A stretch of 64,000 nucleotides of DNA, taken from assembly GCA_050789445.1 (NCBI GenBank), contig JAILXR010000001.1, forward strand, positions 248,001 to 312,000. The letters are read 5' to 3'. Of this stretch, positions 18,107-27,233 are shown in pieces (position 1 is the first letter of the stretch; every line of letters starts with the position of its first letter). Both the position numbers and the translations under genes were made by a program. The notes under the pieces were generated by a model. It did no database searches. It was not told the origin of the DNA and saw only the letters and a list, made by a program, of their open reading frames with translations. This DNA is from JAWSVE01 sp050789445. GTDB lineage: Bacteria; Pseudomonadota; Gammaproteobacteria; Pseudomonadales; Cellvibrionaceae.

Positions 18107-19123
18107 ATGACAAAAATAAATACAATAGCCGTTTTAGGTGGCGGAAGTTTTGGAACGGCAATAGCGAATATTATCGCCACCAATGATTTCAAAACCTATC
18201 TCTGGATGCGCGATATAGGGCGAGCAGCAGAAGCTCAAGAAAAAAGAGAGAATTCAGAATACCTTCCTGGTTATAAATTCAATCATAACCTAATGGTCAC
18301 CAGTAATTTTAATGAAGCTGTTGGTAAAAGCGATATTATTTTTATCAGTGTACCGAGTACGTCATTTCGTGAAATCGCAAAAAAAGTGGCGCCATTAGTT
18401 AAACCTAACTCGATAGTGATTAGCACCACGAAAGGCATCGAAGAAGAAGGCTTCACATTAATGAGTCAGATTCTCGAACAAGAGTTAGAAAAAGTTAGGA
18501 TAGGCGTGCTTAGCGGCCCCAACTTCGCAAAAGAAATTATTCAAAAACAATTAACTGGTACCGTCATCGCTAGCGAAGATAAAAGCGTCACCGAGTTAAT
18601 CCCTCAAATATTAAGTTCAGATACTTTTCGCGTTTACGTCAATGAAGATCGCTATGGTGTAGAACTTGGCGGCGCTCTAAAAAACATGTACGCCATCATG
18701 GCTGGTTTAGCCAATGCATTAGGTGTCGGTCATAACAGCACTGCAATGTTGCTCACTAGGAGCTTGGCCGAAATGGGGCGCATCGCTACAAAACTCGGTG
18801 CAAACCCTATGACCTTTTTAGGTTTATCCGGTGTGGGCGATTTGATTCTCACTTGTACATCTGATTTAAGTCGAAACTACCGTTTAGGCTACGCCGTCGG
18901 AAAAGGAAAAACTATTCCAGAAGCAATGGAAGAGATAGGGCAAGCCGTTGAGGGGGTAAACACAGTAAAACTCGTAAAACAAAAAGCCGAGGAGTTAGGC
19001 GTATACATGCCATTAGTTTCTGGTTTGTATGCGGTTTTATTTGAAGGGCAAGCTATCAGTGAAGTGATGAAATTATTAATGCTCGGTGAACAAGGGCATG
19101 ATGTTGAATATAGTGGGGGTTGA
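18107..19123 (+). CDS. gpsA: Glycerol-3-phosphate dehydrogenase [NAD(P)+]
   Basis: 338 residues. It reduces dihydroxyacetone phosphate to sn-glycerol 3-phosphate for phospholipid synthesis in the cytoplasm. The N-terminal Rossmann motif is GGGSFGTAIANIIA. The catalytic Lys sits in GALKNMYAIMAG, and a conserved GLSGVGDLILTCTS follows. AAAGGA lies just before the ATG. Independent of htpG because of the terminator between them. Confidence 0.97.
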   Translation: MTKINTIAVLGGGSFGTAIANIIATNDFKTYLWMRDIGRAAEAQEKRENSEYLPGYKFNHNLMVTSNFNEAVGKSDIIFISVPSTSFREIAKKVAPLVKPNSIVISTTKGIEEEGFTLMSQILEQELEKVRIGVLSGPNFAKEIIQKQLTGTVIASEDKSVTELIPQILSSDTFRVYVNEDRYGVELGGALKNMYAIMAGLANALGVGHNSTAMLLTRSLAEMGRIATKLGANPMTFLGLSGVGDLILTCTSDLSRNYRLGYAVGKGKTIPEAMEEIGQAVEGVNTVKLVKQKAEELGVYMPLVSGLYAVLFEGQAISEVMKLLMLGEQGHDVEYSGG

Positions 19124-19258
19124 GTACAGTTTTTGGTTGTTTAAAAAAATTTAAAAGAGGAAAGGTTACGCTGTCTTTTTAGGTCGTATTTTAATCGAGT
19201 TTAAACTAAAGCCAAAATCAGAGAGAAGATCGGCTTTAGTTCTGTAGAAATTTATAAT

Positions 19259-19462
19259 TTATCGATCTAAATATTCTTGGAGGGCCTCAGTAAGGTCTTC
19301 ATCAAAAATCATGTCTTCCATAAGTTTGTCGGCAGTCTTATTCATGATGTTAGCCCAAGTTTTGTGGTAACCACCACCAGGTGTTTCACTATAATTACCA
19401 GAGTAGTTTGATTTGTAGATAACTTCATTTGTCATGTTATCTATAAATACCGATGTGAAGTC
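19259..19462 (-). pseudogene. 5'-truncated remnant of a gene (C-terminal part only)
   Basis: The minus strand reads about 67 sense-like codons from 19462 down to a TAA at 19259, entered directly after a TAG with no start at the edge. The first ATG is internal at 19435. The text VIYKSNYSGNYSETPGGG, then WANIMNKTADKLMEDM and a charged end (EYLDR), resembles the tail of an exported lipoprotein, but the family is not certain. The N-terminal part is missing. It converges on a plus-strand remnant at the same point (about 19460), which suggests a deletion or recombination junction. Confidence 0.5.
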
Positions 19463-19573
19463 CTAAAGAAATATACTGAGAAAGCTAAAGCCGACCTTAA
19501 TAAAAATTGGAAGTCATTCAACGCATGGCGCGATTTTATAAATATGAAAGTTGAAACAGGAGAATCAATATGA
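19460..19573 (+). pseudogene. Remnant of the 3' end of a plus-strand gene
   Basis: The plus strand reads 37 protein-like codons (VLKKYTEKAKADLNKNWKS and onward to VETGESI), ending in TGA at 19571. That stop overlaps the ATG of the next gene as ATGA. The upstream reading frame loses sense at about 19460, exactly where the minus-strand remnant begins. An ATGA overlap is typical of an operon, so the lost gene was probably cotranscribed with the 464-residue protein. Confidence 0.45.
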
Positions 19574-20964
19574 AAAAGGTTTGGATGTTAGCCCTTACTT
19601 TGATTTTTATATCTTCAGGGGTCTTTGGTTTTACAAAGCAAGAAGTGATCGATCATACTTTAAAGCTGTCTTTAGTTAGGCATGATTATTCAGAAGCGTA
19701 TGAGCTAGAGCGTCGGTTGACAGAAGATAATTGTAGTCAGGAAATTGCAGACTTTGCAGCGCAATTATTATCTATTCGAATTAATAAGTCTGCGGTTAAC
19801 ATTAGAGAATATGGCGTTCTTTTGGGGCTTTTAGAAAAGCGAGATTCCAATCGATATCAAAATTTATTACAGTCTATCCTCGATGCAAACAAATCGTATG
19901 AGCTGAATGACCTTGTGAGGCTTACGATGCGAACAGTAGATAGTGACAGTCTAAATGAAGAACCCTTTGTTGCAACAAGCGATGATTTTTTAACTGTTCG
20001 ACATAAGTTGCTAGAAAAGGCGAGGCTCAGCTCACGAACTTCTAATTGGAATGAGCAAACACGTGTCGACGTCGAAAATGAGCTGAAGCAATTGGCTACA
20101 ATGGAAGAAGTTTATAATCGGTTAGGTTTTCCATCTAGCCTAGATATTGGTTTTAAGCGTGGAAGAACGGGTATCGTAGGTGTCTTGGTACTTGTTTGGC
20201 AGGATCGGGTTCGAATTAACTTTAATAACAAACTCCGTGGTAAGAGAAGCTACCCTGGAAATACTTGGTATTTTTTAAATACGCTAAAGCTTGATGGGGT
20301 CAATTTATTAGAGGATTATTCTAATGATCTAGAAATAGAGAAGATGTTAACTTCGAAAGACCCAAAGCCTTCCAAGGTTTTTTTACGTGCAGTTCACAAG
20401 CATTATGTCTTATCAAAATCTACTTTAGATACTATGGAAAAAATTATCCAAAAAAACATTTTAAACTTCGATAAAAAATGGACGAAAAATTTAATTTTAA
20501 TGTGCCGCAATTTAGGTGGTACAAAAGACCCGAAATATTTGGATACTTTACACCGGGCTGCAACTTTATTTACTGATAATGGGTTGAAAGCAAAGGCTAA
20601 TCAGGCACTGTATAAATTACTTGCTGAAACTGATTCCATTGCAGAGCTTAATCAGTCACTTCAGTCTGGTGATCCTAATGCCATCCGTCTTGCTGCAAGA
20701 GCTATCCATACTCAAAAAATGTTGACTCCTGAGATGTCCAAAATTTACATAGCTGCTTTAAATAAAAATCATGAAAGTAAAGATAAAACTCTCGTGAGTG
20801 CTATGGTCACAATGCTTAGATCTTTTTCTGTAAGTGATCGTATCGATTCTATTCCAGATCTTAAACTTCTTCGAGGAAAATTGAAAAATAAAGATTTAAT
20901 TGCTCATGCAGATAAAGCAATTACTAAGTTAAAAAGTGTTTCTTACCAAGTCCAACAGAATTAA
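19570..20964 (+). CDS. Unrecognised exported alpha-helical protein
   Basis: 464 residues. A clear signal peptide (about 1-20, ending near SSGVFG) is followed by a mostly helical chain. The C-terminal third has HEAT/ARM-like pairs of helices (TLHRAATLFTDNGLKAKANQ; SGDPNAIRLAARAIHTQKML), which suggests a protein-binding solenoid. Only one Cys pair could form in the N-terminal half. GGAG lies seven bases before the ATG. It sits between the gene scar and a membrane-anchored thioredoxin-fold protein in the same direction 83 bases on. No family recognised. Confidence 0.75.
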   Translation: MKKVWMLALTLIFISSGVFGFTKQEVIDHTLKLSLVRHDYSEAYELERRLTEDNCSQEIADFAAQLLSIRINKSAVNIREYGVLLGLLEKRDSNRYQNLLQSILDANKSYELNDLVRLTMRTVDSDSLNEEPFVATSDDFLTVRHKLLEKARLSSRTSNWNEQTRVDVENELKQLATMEEVYNRLGFPSSLDIGFKRGRTGIVGVLVLVWQDRVRINFNNKLRGKRSYPGNTWYFLNTLKLDGVNLLEDYSNDLEIEKMLTSKDPKPSKVFLRAVHKHYVLSKSTLDTMEKIIQKNILNFDKKWTKNLILMCRNLGGTKDPKYLDTLHRAATLFTDNGLKAKANQALYKLLAETDSIAELNQSLQSGDPNAIRLAARAIHTQKMLTPEMSKIYIAALNKNHESKDKTLVSAMVTMLRSFSVSDRIDSIPDLKLLRGKLKNKDLIAHADKAITKLKSVSYQVQQN

Positions 20965-21047
20965 CGCAGGTATAAAATCTATCTTAAATTTATCTTGTTT
21001 GGTATGTCGTTTTTCTGGAATAGGGATTTAATCAATAAGGAGTTGCT

Positions 21048-21686
21048 GTGAAAAACTTATTAATAATTATTGTTTTATCTTTTGTGGGGTATTTCGCTTA
21101 TCAAAAAATGGATCAGCCTGAAGGGGCTTTTGATGCTGATGGGAAGGCAAAGGTTTTGTTCTTTACCTTTACGCAATGTGGCGCGCCTTGCGAGGATGCG
21201 GAAAAATTATTAATTAATAAAAAAGTAGAGTTTGAAAAGTTAGTTGTAGATACAAGTGAAGCAGCCCGTAAAAAAATAGAGTCATTCAAAAGTGGTACTC
21301 AAATGCCGCAGCTCTATGTTGGCGAAAGGCGAGTTCTTGGATTTCATCGTGATCGGTATCGGGAAGCTTTAGCAGAGATTTATGGCCTTGAGGTTTTGAG
21401 CCCATCTATTCGCAAAGTTATAAAAACTCATTTTGACGAAAACGGAGGCCCACGTATTGTTATGTATGGGGCTGCTTGGTGTCCTCATTGCAAAGCTGCG
21501 CGAGAATATTTTCTTAGCGAGGGTATCGATTTCAAAGAGTGGGATGTAGAAAAAGAGTCTGAAGCGGGGCGTAATTATAAATTGCTTGAGTCTTCAGGCT
21601 ATCCATTGATCTATGTTGGTTATCGGCGTTTTGAGGGCTTTAACAAAGAAGGTGTTTTAAGTGCTGTTGGCAGTCATCACTTATAG
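21048..21686 (+). CDS. Membrane-anchored double thioredoxin/glutaredoxin-fold protein
   Basis: 212 residues. An N-terminal hydrophobic helix (about 3-18) should anchor it with the rest in the periplasm. Two thioredoxin-like halves follow. The first has CGAPC (about 46-50), a five-residue loop rather than CxxC. The second has a regular CPHC active site in GAAWCPHCKAAREYF. Each half repeats a YVGxRRxxGF element (YVGERRVLGF and YVGYRRFEGF), so the gene arose by internal duplication. It may reduce or isomerise disulphides. GGAG precedes the ATG. The upstream 464-residue exported protein may be its partner. Confidence 0.8.
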   Translation: MKNLLIIIVLSFVGYFAYQKMDQPEGAFDADGKAKVLFFTFTQCGAPCEDAEKLLINKKVEFEKLVVDTSEAARKKIESFKSGTQMPQLYVGERRVLGFHRDRYREALAEIYGLEVLSPSIRKVIKTHFDENGGPRIVMYGAAWCPHCKAAREYFLSEGIDFKEWDVEKESEAGRNYKLLESSGYPLIYVGYRRFEGFNKEGVLSAVGSHHL

Positions 21687-21886
21687 TTATCTATAAGACT
21701 AGCTGATCGAATATATTATATTTCTCATTTTTCTAAATGTGAGTTCTTTTTATCTTGCGACTGTATGGCCATTTGTAAATTTTCTAATAAATATCAATTT
21801 ATTTTCATAAACGATTGACGCTGCCTAGTTAAGCATTCAATACTCACTGAACCCTATAAATAATAATAAATATTAGGAGTATTAGA

Positions 21887-23329
21887 ATGAGCTTAAAAAC
21901 ACTTGTAGCAAGTTGTGTCATTGGCGCCATCCTTTCAACTGTAGCATCTACTGCTTTAGCATTTAAACATCGTGAAGCTGAAACAATTCAAGACAGCCGT
22001 GAATTTTTTGTAGATGAGAACAAACTTCCTTTTGACCCAATTCCTGGTATTCCTTCACAACGGCATTGGGGCGTTGATGCTGGAGCAGGCTATCGGATTG
22101 AAATCCCTGATGCATGGAATGGTGATCTTGTCGTGTACACCCATGGCTTTCGTGGGGAAGGTGAAGAGCTAACTGTAGATAGTCCGCCATTGCGTGCTTA
22201 TTATCTTGCTCGCGGTTATGCATGGCTAGCATCCAGTTATTCAGCAAATTTTTACGATGTACGCTCAGGCGTTGAAAGCACTAACAGCTTGGTTCGCCAT
22301 TTTATTAAAAATTACGGTAAACCTACTCGGACTTATATCACTGGTTTTTCCATGGGCGGTCATGTAATTGGTGCCGCGATAGAGCAATTTCCTAATGTCG
22401 CTTGTCCTGAAGGTCGGCGCGGTAGATTTTGTAAGAGAATTACAAAACTTCTCGGGAAATTATCCGGTGGCGTTAAATATGATGGTGCGGCACCGCATTG
22501 TGGTGTGATGGGCGATGAAGAGTTGTTCCATTATTTTGGTAATTTTTCTTTGGCGGCCGAAGCCTTGGCGGATGTGCAATCTGAATTTCCAGCTCCTGAA
22601 GATTATTTCGATCGCATCTTTTTGCCAACTATTTTTGGTCTTTACGAGAATCCATTAGATCTGCTTGGGTCTAATGGTTCTGCAGCGATTCCTAATGCTC
22701 AAGGAGATAAGCTGCGTGCGTTTACTACTCAAATTACGGGTGGTGATAGGCCTTTAGCTGATTTTGCCTTTCCTTTCTTTCAGCAATTATTATTTGGTTT
22801 TAGTGGTGGGGATGGAACTGTAACGGGAATTTTATCTGGTAGTGTTTTAGATAACCGACGAGATATTTTTCAGCTTGATGGTGACCCCGATTTATCTGCT
22901 GACGAGCTTGCGCTAAACCAGTCGATTTTACGCGTAAAGCGTGATCGTAATGTGAATCCAAAACAGTTTTTACGTGTTAGTCGTGTTCCAATTATTACGG
23001 GAAGAATTGATATTCCTGTGATATCGATTCATACAACCGGTGATTTATTTGTACCATTTTCAATGGAGCAAATTTACGCACGCGAAGCGAAAAAACAACG
23101 ACGCTCACACAATCTGGTCAGTCGTGCTACTCGTGCTGTGGGTCATTGTGAATTTTCACAAGAAGAGCTTGTTGAAACGTTTGATGATCTAGTAACTTGG
23201 GTTGAAGACGGTGTGAGACCGAAGGGTGATGATATTCTCGATCCTGAAAATGTTGCTGCGCCACTGTTTGGTTGTGGTTTTTCAAGAGGATCAACAGCGA
23301 CGCGTCAGTTTGCGCCTTGTCCTGAATAG
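21887..23329 (+). CDS. Secreted alpha/beta hydrolase
   Basis: 480 residues with a signal peptide (about 1-25, ending TALA). The nucleophile elbow is GFSMGG with Ser155. A likely acid is in TTGDLFVP and the His in AVGHCEFS near residue 425. The long insert between them (about 190-380) would form a cap. These are features of secreted esterases or peptidases; the substrate cannot be read from the sequence. Several Cys pairs (CPEGRRGRFC; CGFSRG...C near the end) suit an oxidising compartment. AGGAG precedes the ATG at good spacing. Confidence 0.85.
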   Translation: MSLKTLVASCVIGAILSTVASTALAFKHREAETIQDSREFFVDENKLPFDPIPGIPSQRHWGVDAGAGYRIEIPDAWNGDLVVYTHGFRGEGEELTVDSPPLRAYYLARGYAWLASSYSANFYDVRSGVESTNSLVRHFIKNYGKPTRTYITGFSMGGHVIGAAIEQFPNVACPEGRRGRFCKRITKLLGKLSGGVKYDGAAPHCGVMGDEELFHYFGNFSLAAEALADVQSEFPAPEDYFDRIFLPTIFGLYENPLDLLGSNGSAAIPNAQGDKLRAFTTQITGGDRPLADFAFPFFQQLLFGFSGGDGTVTGILSGSVLDNRRDIFQLDGDPDLSADELALNQSILRVKRDRNVNPKQFLRVSRVPIITGRIDIPVISIHTTGDLFVPFSMEQIYAREAKKQRRSHNLVSRATRAVGHCEFSQEELVETFDDLVTWVEDGVRPKGDDILDPENVAAPLFGCGFSRGSTATRQFAPCPE

Positions 23330-23463
23330 CTTGAGAGCTTTAACATTATTTTATAAGTGAAATATTTGGTGTGTGTTCGATCGAATCGGACATGCATCAA
23401 ATTATTTAGTCATCACCTCTCTAATGTATTTTTTTAATTGTTACTAATCTAGAGACTAAAAAT

Positions 23464-23955
23464 TTAATAGCTATCTAACAGCTCTGTAGCTTCTGTTAAT
23501 TCATCTTCGGCAGCTTCAGCGATAGCAAGTTTTTCTTCATATTTTTCAATGATTGGCCGCAATAAAAGCATGCCTTCTTCCGCATATTCTGCAGGATTTT
23601 CACCTAAACGTTCTAGGCCTTCAATGTATTGTTCGGCTTCTGCAAGCTCTGTTTCTAAATAGGTGAGTTCAAGCTCGGCATTCGTTAAAGCCAATTGCGC
23701 TTTTTTAACGCGTTGTTGTGTTTGTTGTAGAGCTGGAAAGATATCAGTACTTTCTGATATCTCATTGAAATTCTCTGATTCTAAAAGACTGCCTTTAGGA
23801 GACTGAGTTTCGGGAGGTTGTGAACTGGCTACGCTTGCCTTTTCTGATTGGTTTAGGATAAACACACCTATCAATAAGCCTAGTCCAATGGCGACAATGC
23901 TAATACCTGCTACTATTTTTTTTTCTTGCATAAATTTAAATGCTCTTTGATTCAT
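23464..23955 (-). CDS. Small coiled-coil membrane protein of unknown function
   Basis: 163 residues. One membrane helix at about 15-34 (IVAGISIVAIGLGLLIGVFIL) is followed by a low-complexity linker and then an acidic coiled coil (about 70-160; QTQQRVKKAQLALTNAELEL and onward) rich in Glu, Ala and Leu. The topology suggests a short cytoplasmic N-terminus and a periplasmic coiled coil. It is convergent with the hydrolase and divergent from the haemoglobin gene. I know no function. Confidence 0.7.
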   Translation of the reverse strand: MNQRAFKFMQEKKIVAGISIVAIGLGLLIGVFILNQSEKASVASSQPPETQSPKGSLLESENFNEISESTDIFPALQQTQQRVKKAQLALTNAELELTYLETELAEAEQYIEGLERLGENPAEYAEEGMLLLRPIIEKYEEKLAIAEAAEDELTEATELLDSY

Positions 23956-24170
23956 ATCTTAGTAGGTGATCTCTATTTGTTAATACTCAGATTATACTGT
24001 ATTTGTTCGTTTTTTCTCCCTGCTCAGCACATCAAAGTTCAGTCCATCAAAATATATGTCAGTGAAATAAGAACTTAGAGGATTATATCAACGTGAAATT
24101 GAAGGGCTAAAATGATAGATTAAGCCGAATTAAACGAATGAAAGCAGTTCGTACACAACCCGAGAAAATT

Positions 24171-24587
24171 ATGACTACAACACATTGTGAATTTGGAGTA
24201 GGGGACTGCTCCTATAAGATGGCAGGCGAATTATCCGGTATTACTGATTTAGTGAATCAGTTTTACGATAATATGAGTGAATTTGATGAAGCTAAAAAAA
24301 TTAGAAGTATGCACTCTAGTGATTTATCTGAATCACGAAAAAAACTGACTTATTTTTTATCGGGTTGGTTAGGCGGACCAAAAATATATTCTGAGTTTTA
24401 TGGAGAAATTATTATTCCATTGGCTCACAGACACTTATCGGTTGGGGTGAAAGAGCGTGATGCGTGGTTAATTTGTATGGAAAAAGCCATTGCGGAACAA
24501 GCATACGAAGAGTCATTTAAAAAATACTTGTTGGAACAGTTGAGCGTTCCTGCAGAAAGAATAAGAATGGCATGTAATGTTAAGTGA
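24171..24587 (+). CDS. Group II truncated haemoglobin
   Basis: 138 residues from the ATG at 24171, which has GAGAAA seven bases upstream; an ATG at 24138 would add 11 residues the family does not need. The globin signature is strong: FLSGWLGGP, then the proximal-His region HRHLSVGVKERDAWLICM with the Trp of group II proteins. Such haemoglobins bind O2 or NO and often act in NO detoxification or redox chemistry. No reductase gene is adjacent. Confidence 0.93.
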   Translation: MTTTHCEFGVGDCSYKMAGELSGITDLVNQFYDNMSEFDEAKKIRSMHSSDLSESRKKLTYFLSGWLGGPKIYSEFYGEIIIPLAHRHLSVGVKERDAWLICMEKAIAEQAYEESFKKYLLEQLSVPAERIRMACNVK

Positions 24588-24686
24588 TTATAATTTTTGA
24601 GTAGTTCTTGATAAAAATCCATAAAGCTTATTTTGGAATCAGTACAGCAGAGTAAAACGACATAAGTAGAATATAAAGAGGACAAG

Positions 24687-25136
24687 ATGAAATTATTTGT
24701 TTTGCGTCATGGTGAAGCTGAATATTCTGCTCCCACTGATGAAGAGAGGCAATTGACGGATCATGGGGGAAATGAGGTTCGATCTATTGTTGAGAAAAAG
24801 CTAACGAAGCTAAAAAGTGTACAACATATTTTCGTGAGTCCGTATGTTCGTGCGCAACAAACGGCCGCCATTGTTCATGAGCTTCTACCTGATATTCCAA
24901 TGACAACATTGCCAATAATTACGCCAGATGGAAAAGTGTCTGAGGTGTTAGATTTTTTACAAAAAGAAAATATCGAGAATGTTATTTTGGTGAGTCATCA
25001 GCCTTTGGTGGGTGATTTAGTTAGTCAAATGGTTGGTCAGCCTGTTGGTTTTTATCGAATGAGTACAGCAGCGTTGGCTTACATAAAAACAGATGTATTT
25101 GCGGCAGGCTGTGGCACGTTGCGTTGGATAAAATAA
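24687..25136 (+). CDS. sixA: Phosphohistidine phosphatase SixA
   Basis: 149 residues of the histidine-phosphatase superfamily. The RHGEAE motif is at residues 7-12, and the second His is in VSHQPLVGD. SixA removes phosphate from the HPt His of hybrid-kinase relays or from PTS protein NPr. A GAGGA lies six bases before the ATG. The hybrid kinase at 760-3579 would need an HPt partner, but no gene here links the two directly. Confidence 0.92.
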   Translation: MKLFVLRHGEAEYSAPTDEERQLTDHGGNEVRSIVEKKLTKLKSVQHIFVSPYVRAQQTAAIVHELLPDIPMTTLPIITPDGKVSEVLDFLQKENIENVILVSHQPLVGDLVSQMVGQPVGFYRMSTAALAYIKTDVFAAGCGTLRWIK

Positions 25137-25172
25137 CACACAAAAAATTGAATTTGTTTGAGAGAATAATTT

Positions 25173-26021
25173 ATGGTGTCAGAAGAAGTTAGTTTTGATA
25201 TAGATGATTTAGTTGTTGCAGGACAAGAATGGGGTGTGCCGGGTAATCGTCCTGTCATTGCGTTACATGGTTGGCTAGATAATAGCGCGAGCTTTGACCG
25301 CATCGCACCGCGCTTAAAAAATATTCATTTGATTGCGCTAGACTGTGCGGGGCATGGTAAAAGCAGTCACCGTGCAAAGGGAAGTCCGTATCTTATTTGG
25401 CAAGATGTAGCGGATGTTTTTGAAGTGGCTGATCAAATGGGTTGGCAGAATTTTGGTTTGCTAGGGCATTCTCGTGGGGCAATTATTAGTACGTTAGCAG
25501 CGGGAACATTTCCTGAAAGAATTACGCATCTAGGATTAATCGATGGTTTTCGGCCGGGCTCTGTTTCAGCTGAAGAATCTCCTCAGCAATTGGCCCGATC
25601 AATTATTGAAACAAAACGTAATCGACATCGTGGTTTTGCTCATTATCCTGATGAAGAAACCGCGATAATGGTTCGGCAGCGTAGTGAAATTCCGTTAAGT
25701 CATGACGCGGCAAAAATGCTCACTGGGCGAGGGTTAAAAGAAGTGGATGGTGGTTTGACGTGGAGTAGCGACCCGCAATTAAAAATTGCTTCTGGATTTA
25801 AATTGTCAGAAGAACATTGCCATGCATTTATTGAGCGAATTACCGCACGAGCAAAACTAATTATTGCGGAAGATGGCATTCCACGATTAAAAGAAGGTCT
25901 CGAGAAAGCGGTTGCAAAATACCCTCATGTAGAAGTAGAGAGAATGGCTGGCAGTCACCATTTACATATGGAAGAGCCAGCGGACAAAGTGGCGGATGTT
26001 TTTAATCAGTTTTTTATTTAG
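25173..26021 (+). CDS. Alpha/beta hydrolase, cytoplasmic
   Basis: 282 residues, no signal peptide. It has an HGWLDNSASF oxyanion loop and a GHSRGA nucleophile elbow with Ser at about 99. The likely catalytic His is in GSHHLHM near the end. This pattern fits serine esterases or haloperoxidase-like hydrolases. It lies 36 bases after sixA in the same direction, so the two may share a transcript. Substrate unknown. Confidence 0.88.
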   Translation: MVSEEVSFDIDDLVVAGQEWGVPGNRPVIALHGWLDNSASFDRIAPRLKNIHLIALDCAGHGKSSHRAKGSPYLIWQDVADVFEVADQMGWQNFGLLGHSRGAIISTLAAGTFPERITHLGLIDGFRPGSVSAEESPQQLARSIIETKRNRHRGFAHYPDEETAIMVRQRSEIPLSHDAAKMLTGRGLKEVDGGLTWSSDPQLKIASGFKLSEEHCHAFIERITARAKLIIAEDGIPRLKEGLEKAVAKYPHVEVERMAGSHHLHMEEPADKVADVFNQFFI

Positions 26022-26031
26022 ATTGGTTTGT

Positions 26032-26481
26032 TTATAGTTCGGCCTTTAAAACGATCATGTCTATACACTGAATTCCATTTTCATAGATTGGTGGTTCATA
26101 AGTAGCAAAGAAGTTAGGTTTTACAGTCGAGATTTTAAAACCACATTTTTGGTAAAGTGCCAGTTGATCAAAACTCGAATTTCCAGTACCTACGATTAAT
26201 GTTTGAGCACCTAATTCTTTTGCTCTGCTTTTTACAGTACCAATTAATTTTTTAGCAATACCTTTCTTTTGATACTTGGGATGAACTGCAATGTTTTTTA
26301 GCTCATAATCATTGTTATTTATTGATAACACCGCCATACCAATCTTTTTCTGTCCGGAACTAGCTACAAATATTTCAGAAGAATTAACATATTGTTTAAC
26401 AGACTCTTCTTTAGGATCAGCTAAAAGTAATAAGCTTAAAAGCTCGCTATCTAATTTGTTTAAATATGGCTCTATATTCAT
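26032..26481 (-). CDS. GNAT-family N-acetyltransferase
   Basis: 149 residues. The acetyl-CoA-binding motif A is visible: LKNIAVHPKYQKKGIAKKLI (R/Q-x-x-G-x-G/A type), then IVGTGNSSFDQLALYQKCGF, a typical GNAT beta4-alpha4 segment. It acetylates an amine on an unknown substrate. It follows folE on the same strand after 23 bases and is likely cotranscribed with it. The C-terminus is convergent with the hydrolase, separated by ten bases. Confidence 0.85.
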   Translation of the reverse strand: MNIEPYLNKLDSELLSLLLLADPKEESVKQYVNSSEIFVASSGQKKIGMAVLSINNNDYELKNIAVHPKYQKKGIAKKLIGTVKSRAKELGAQTLIVGTGNSSFDQLALYQKCGFKISTVKPNFFATYEPPIYENGIQCIDMIVLKAEL

Positions 26482-26504
26482 TTAAATTTTTATTAATTAA
26501 AAAA

Positions 26505-27044
26505 TTAATCTAAAAGTGATAAAAATTCAGTACGTGTTGCAGGATTATTCCTAAATCCGCCCAGCATGGCCGATGTTGTCATTGATGAGTTTTGTTTTTC
26601 GACGCCACGCATCATCATGCACATATGTTTGGCTTCAATAATGACGCCAACTCCCATCGAGCCGGTGACATCTTGAATGGTTTGCGCAATCTCGGTGGTT
26701 AATTGTTCTTGAATTTGTAATCGCCTCGCATACATATCAACAATACGTGCGATTTTAGACAGGCCTAAAACTTTACCATTTGGAATATAAGCAACGTGTG
26801 CTTTACCGATGAATGGCAATAGATGATGTTCGCACAAAGAATACAATTCGATATTTTTTACCAGCACCATTTCACTAGAATCAGAAGGGAATAAAGCGCC
26901 GTTGACAACTTCTTCCAGTGTTTGCCCGTAACCTTTGGTCAAGAACTTCATCGCCTCTGCCGCACGCTTAGGTGTATCTTTGAGGCCGGGTCGGTCAATA
27001 TTTTCACCAATGGCTTTAATTATGTTGGTGTATTCTTCTTTCAT
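26505..27044 (-). CDS. folE: GTP cyclohydrolase I
   Basis: 179 residues. It converts GTP to dihydroneopterin triphosphate, the first step of tetrahydrofolate synthesis. Zinc-binding Cys and His appear in CEHHLLPF, and the second Cys in HMCMMMRGV. The conserved active-site segments GLSKIARIVDMYARRLQIQE and TSAMLGGFR are present. This is the zinc-dependent type IA enzyme. The ATG is followed by a canonical start and the gene heads a probable two-gene unit with the GNAT gene. Confidence 0.97.
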   Translation of the reverse strand: MKEEYTNIIKAIGENIDRPGLKDTPKRAAEAMKFLTKGYGQTLEEVVNGALFPSDSSEMVLVKNIELYSLCEHHLLPFIGKAHVAYIPNGKVLGLSKIARIVDMYARRLQIQEQLTTEIAQTIQDVTGSMGVGVIIEAKHMCMMMRGVEKQNSSMTTSAMLGGFRNNPATRTEFLSLLD

Positions 27045-27233
27045 GTTGGCTACCTGTACCGATATTGGGTATTGAATTGTGTGCGGCTAGTTAGTTTTGT
27101 ATCAAATGATTTTATAACTCAAGAACGCGCAAGTTTTAGAATTTTATCATAGCTATGCTATTCAAACCCATTATCAAGATATAATCCCTCTCATTATTAT
27201 AAATTTCTTTTCTCTGCCAAAACGACAAAATCA

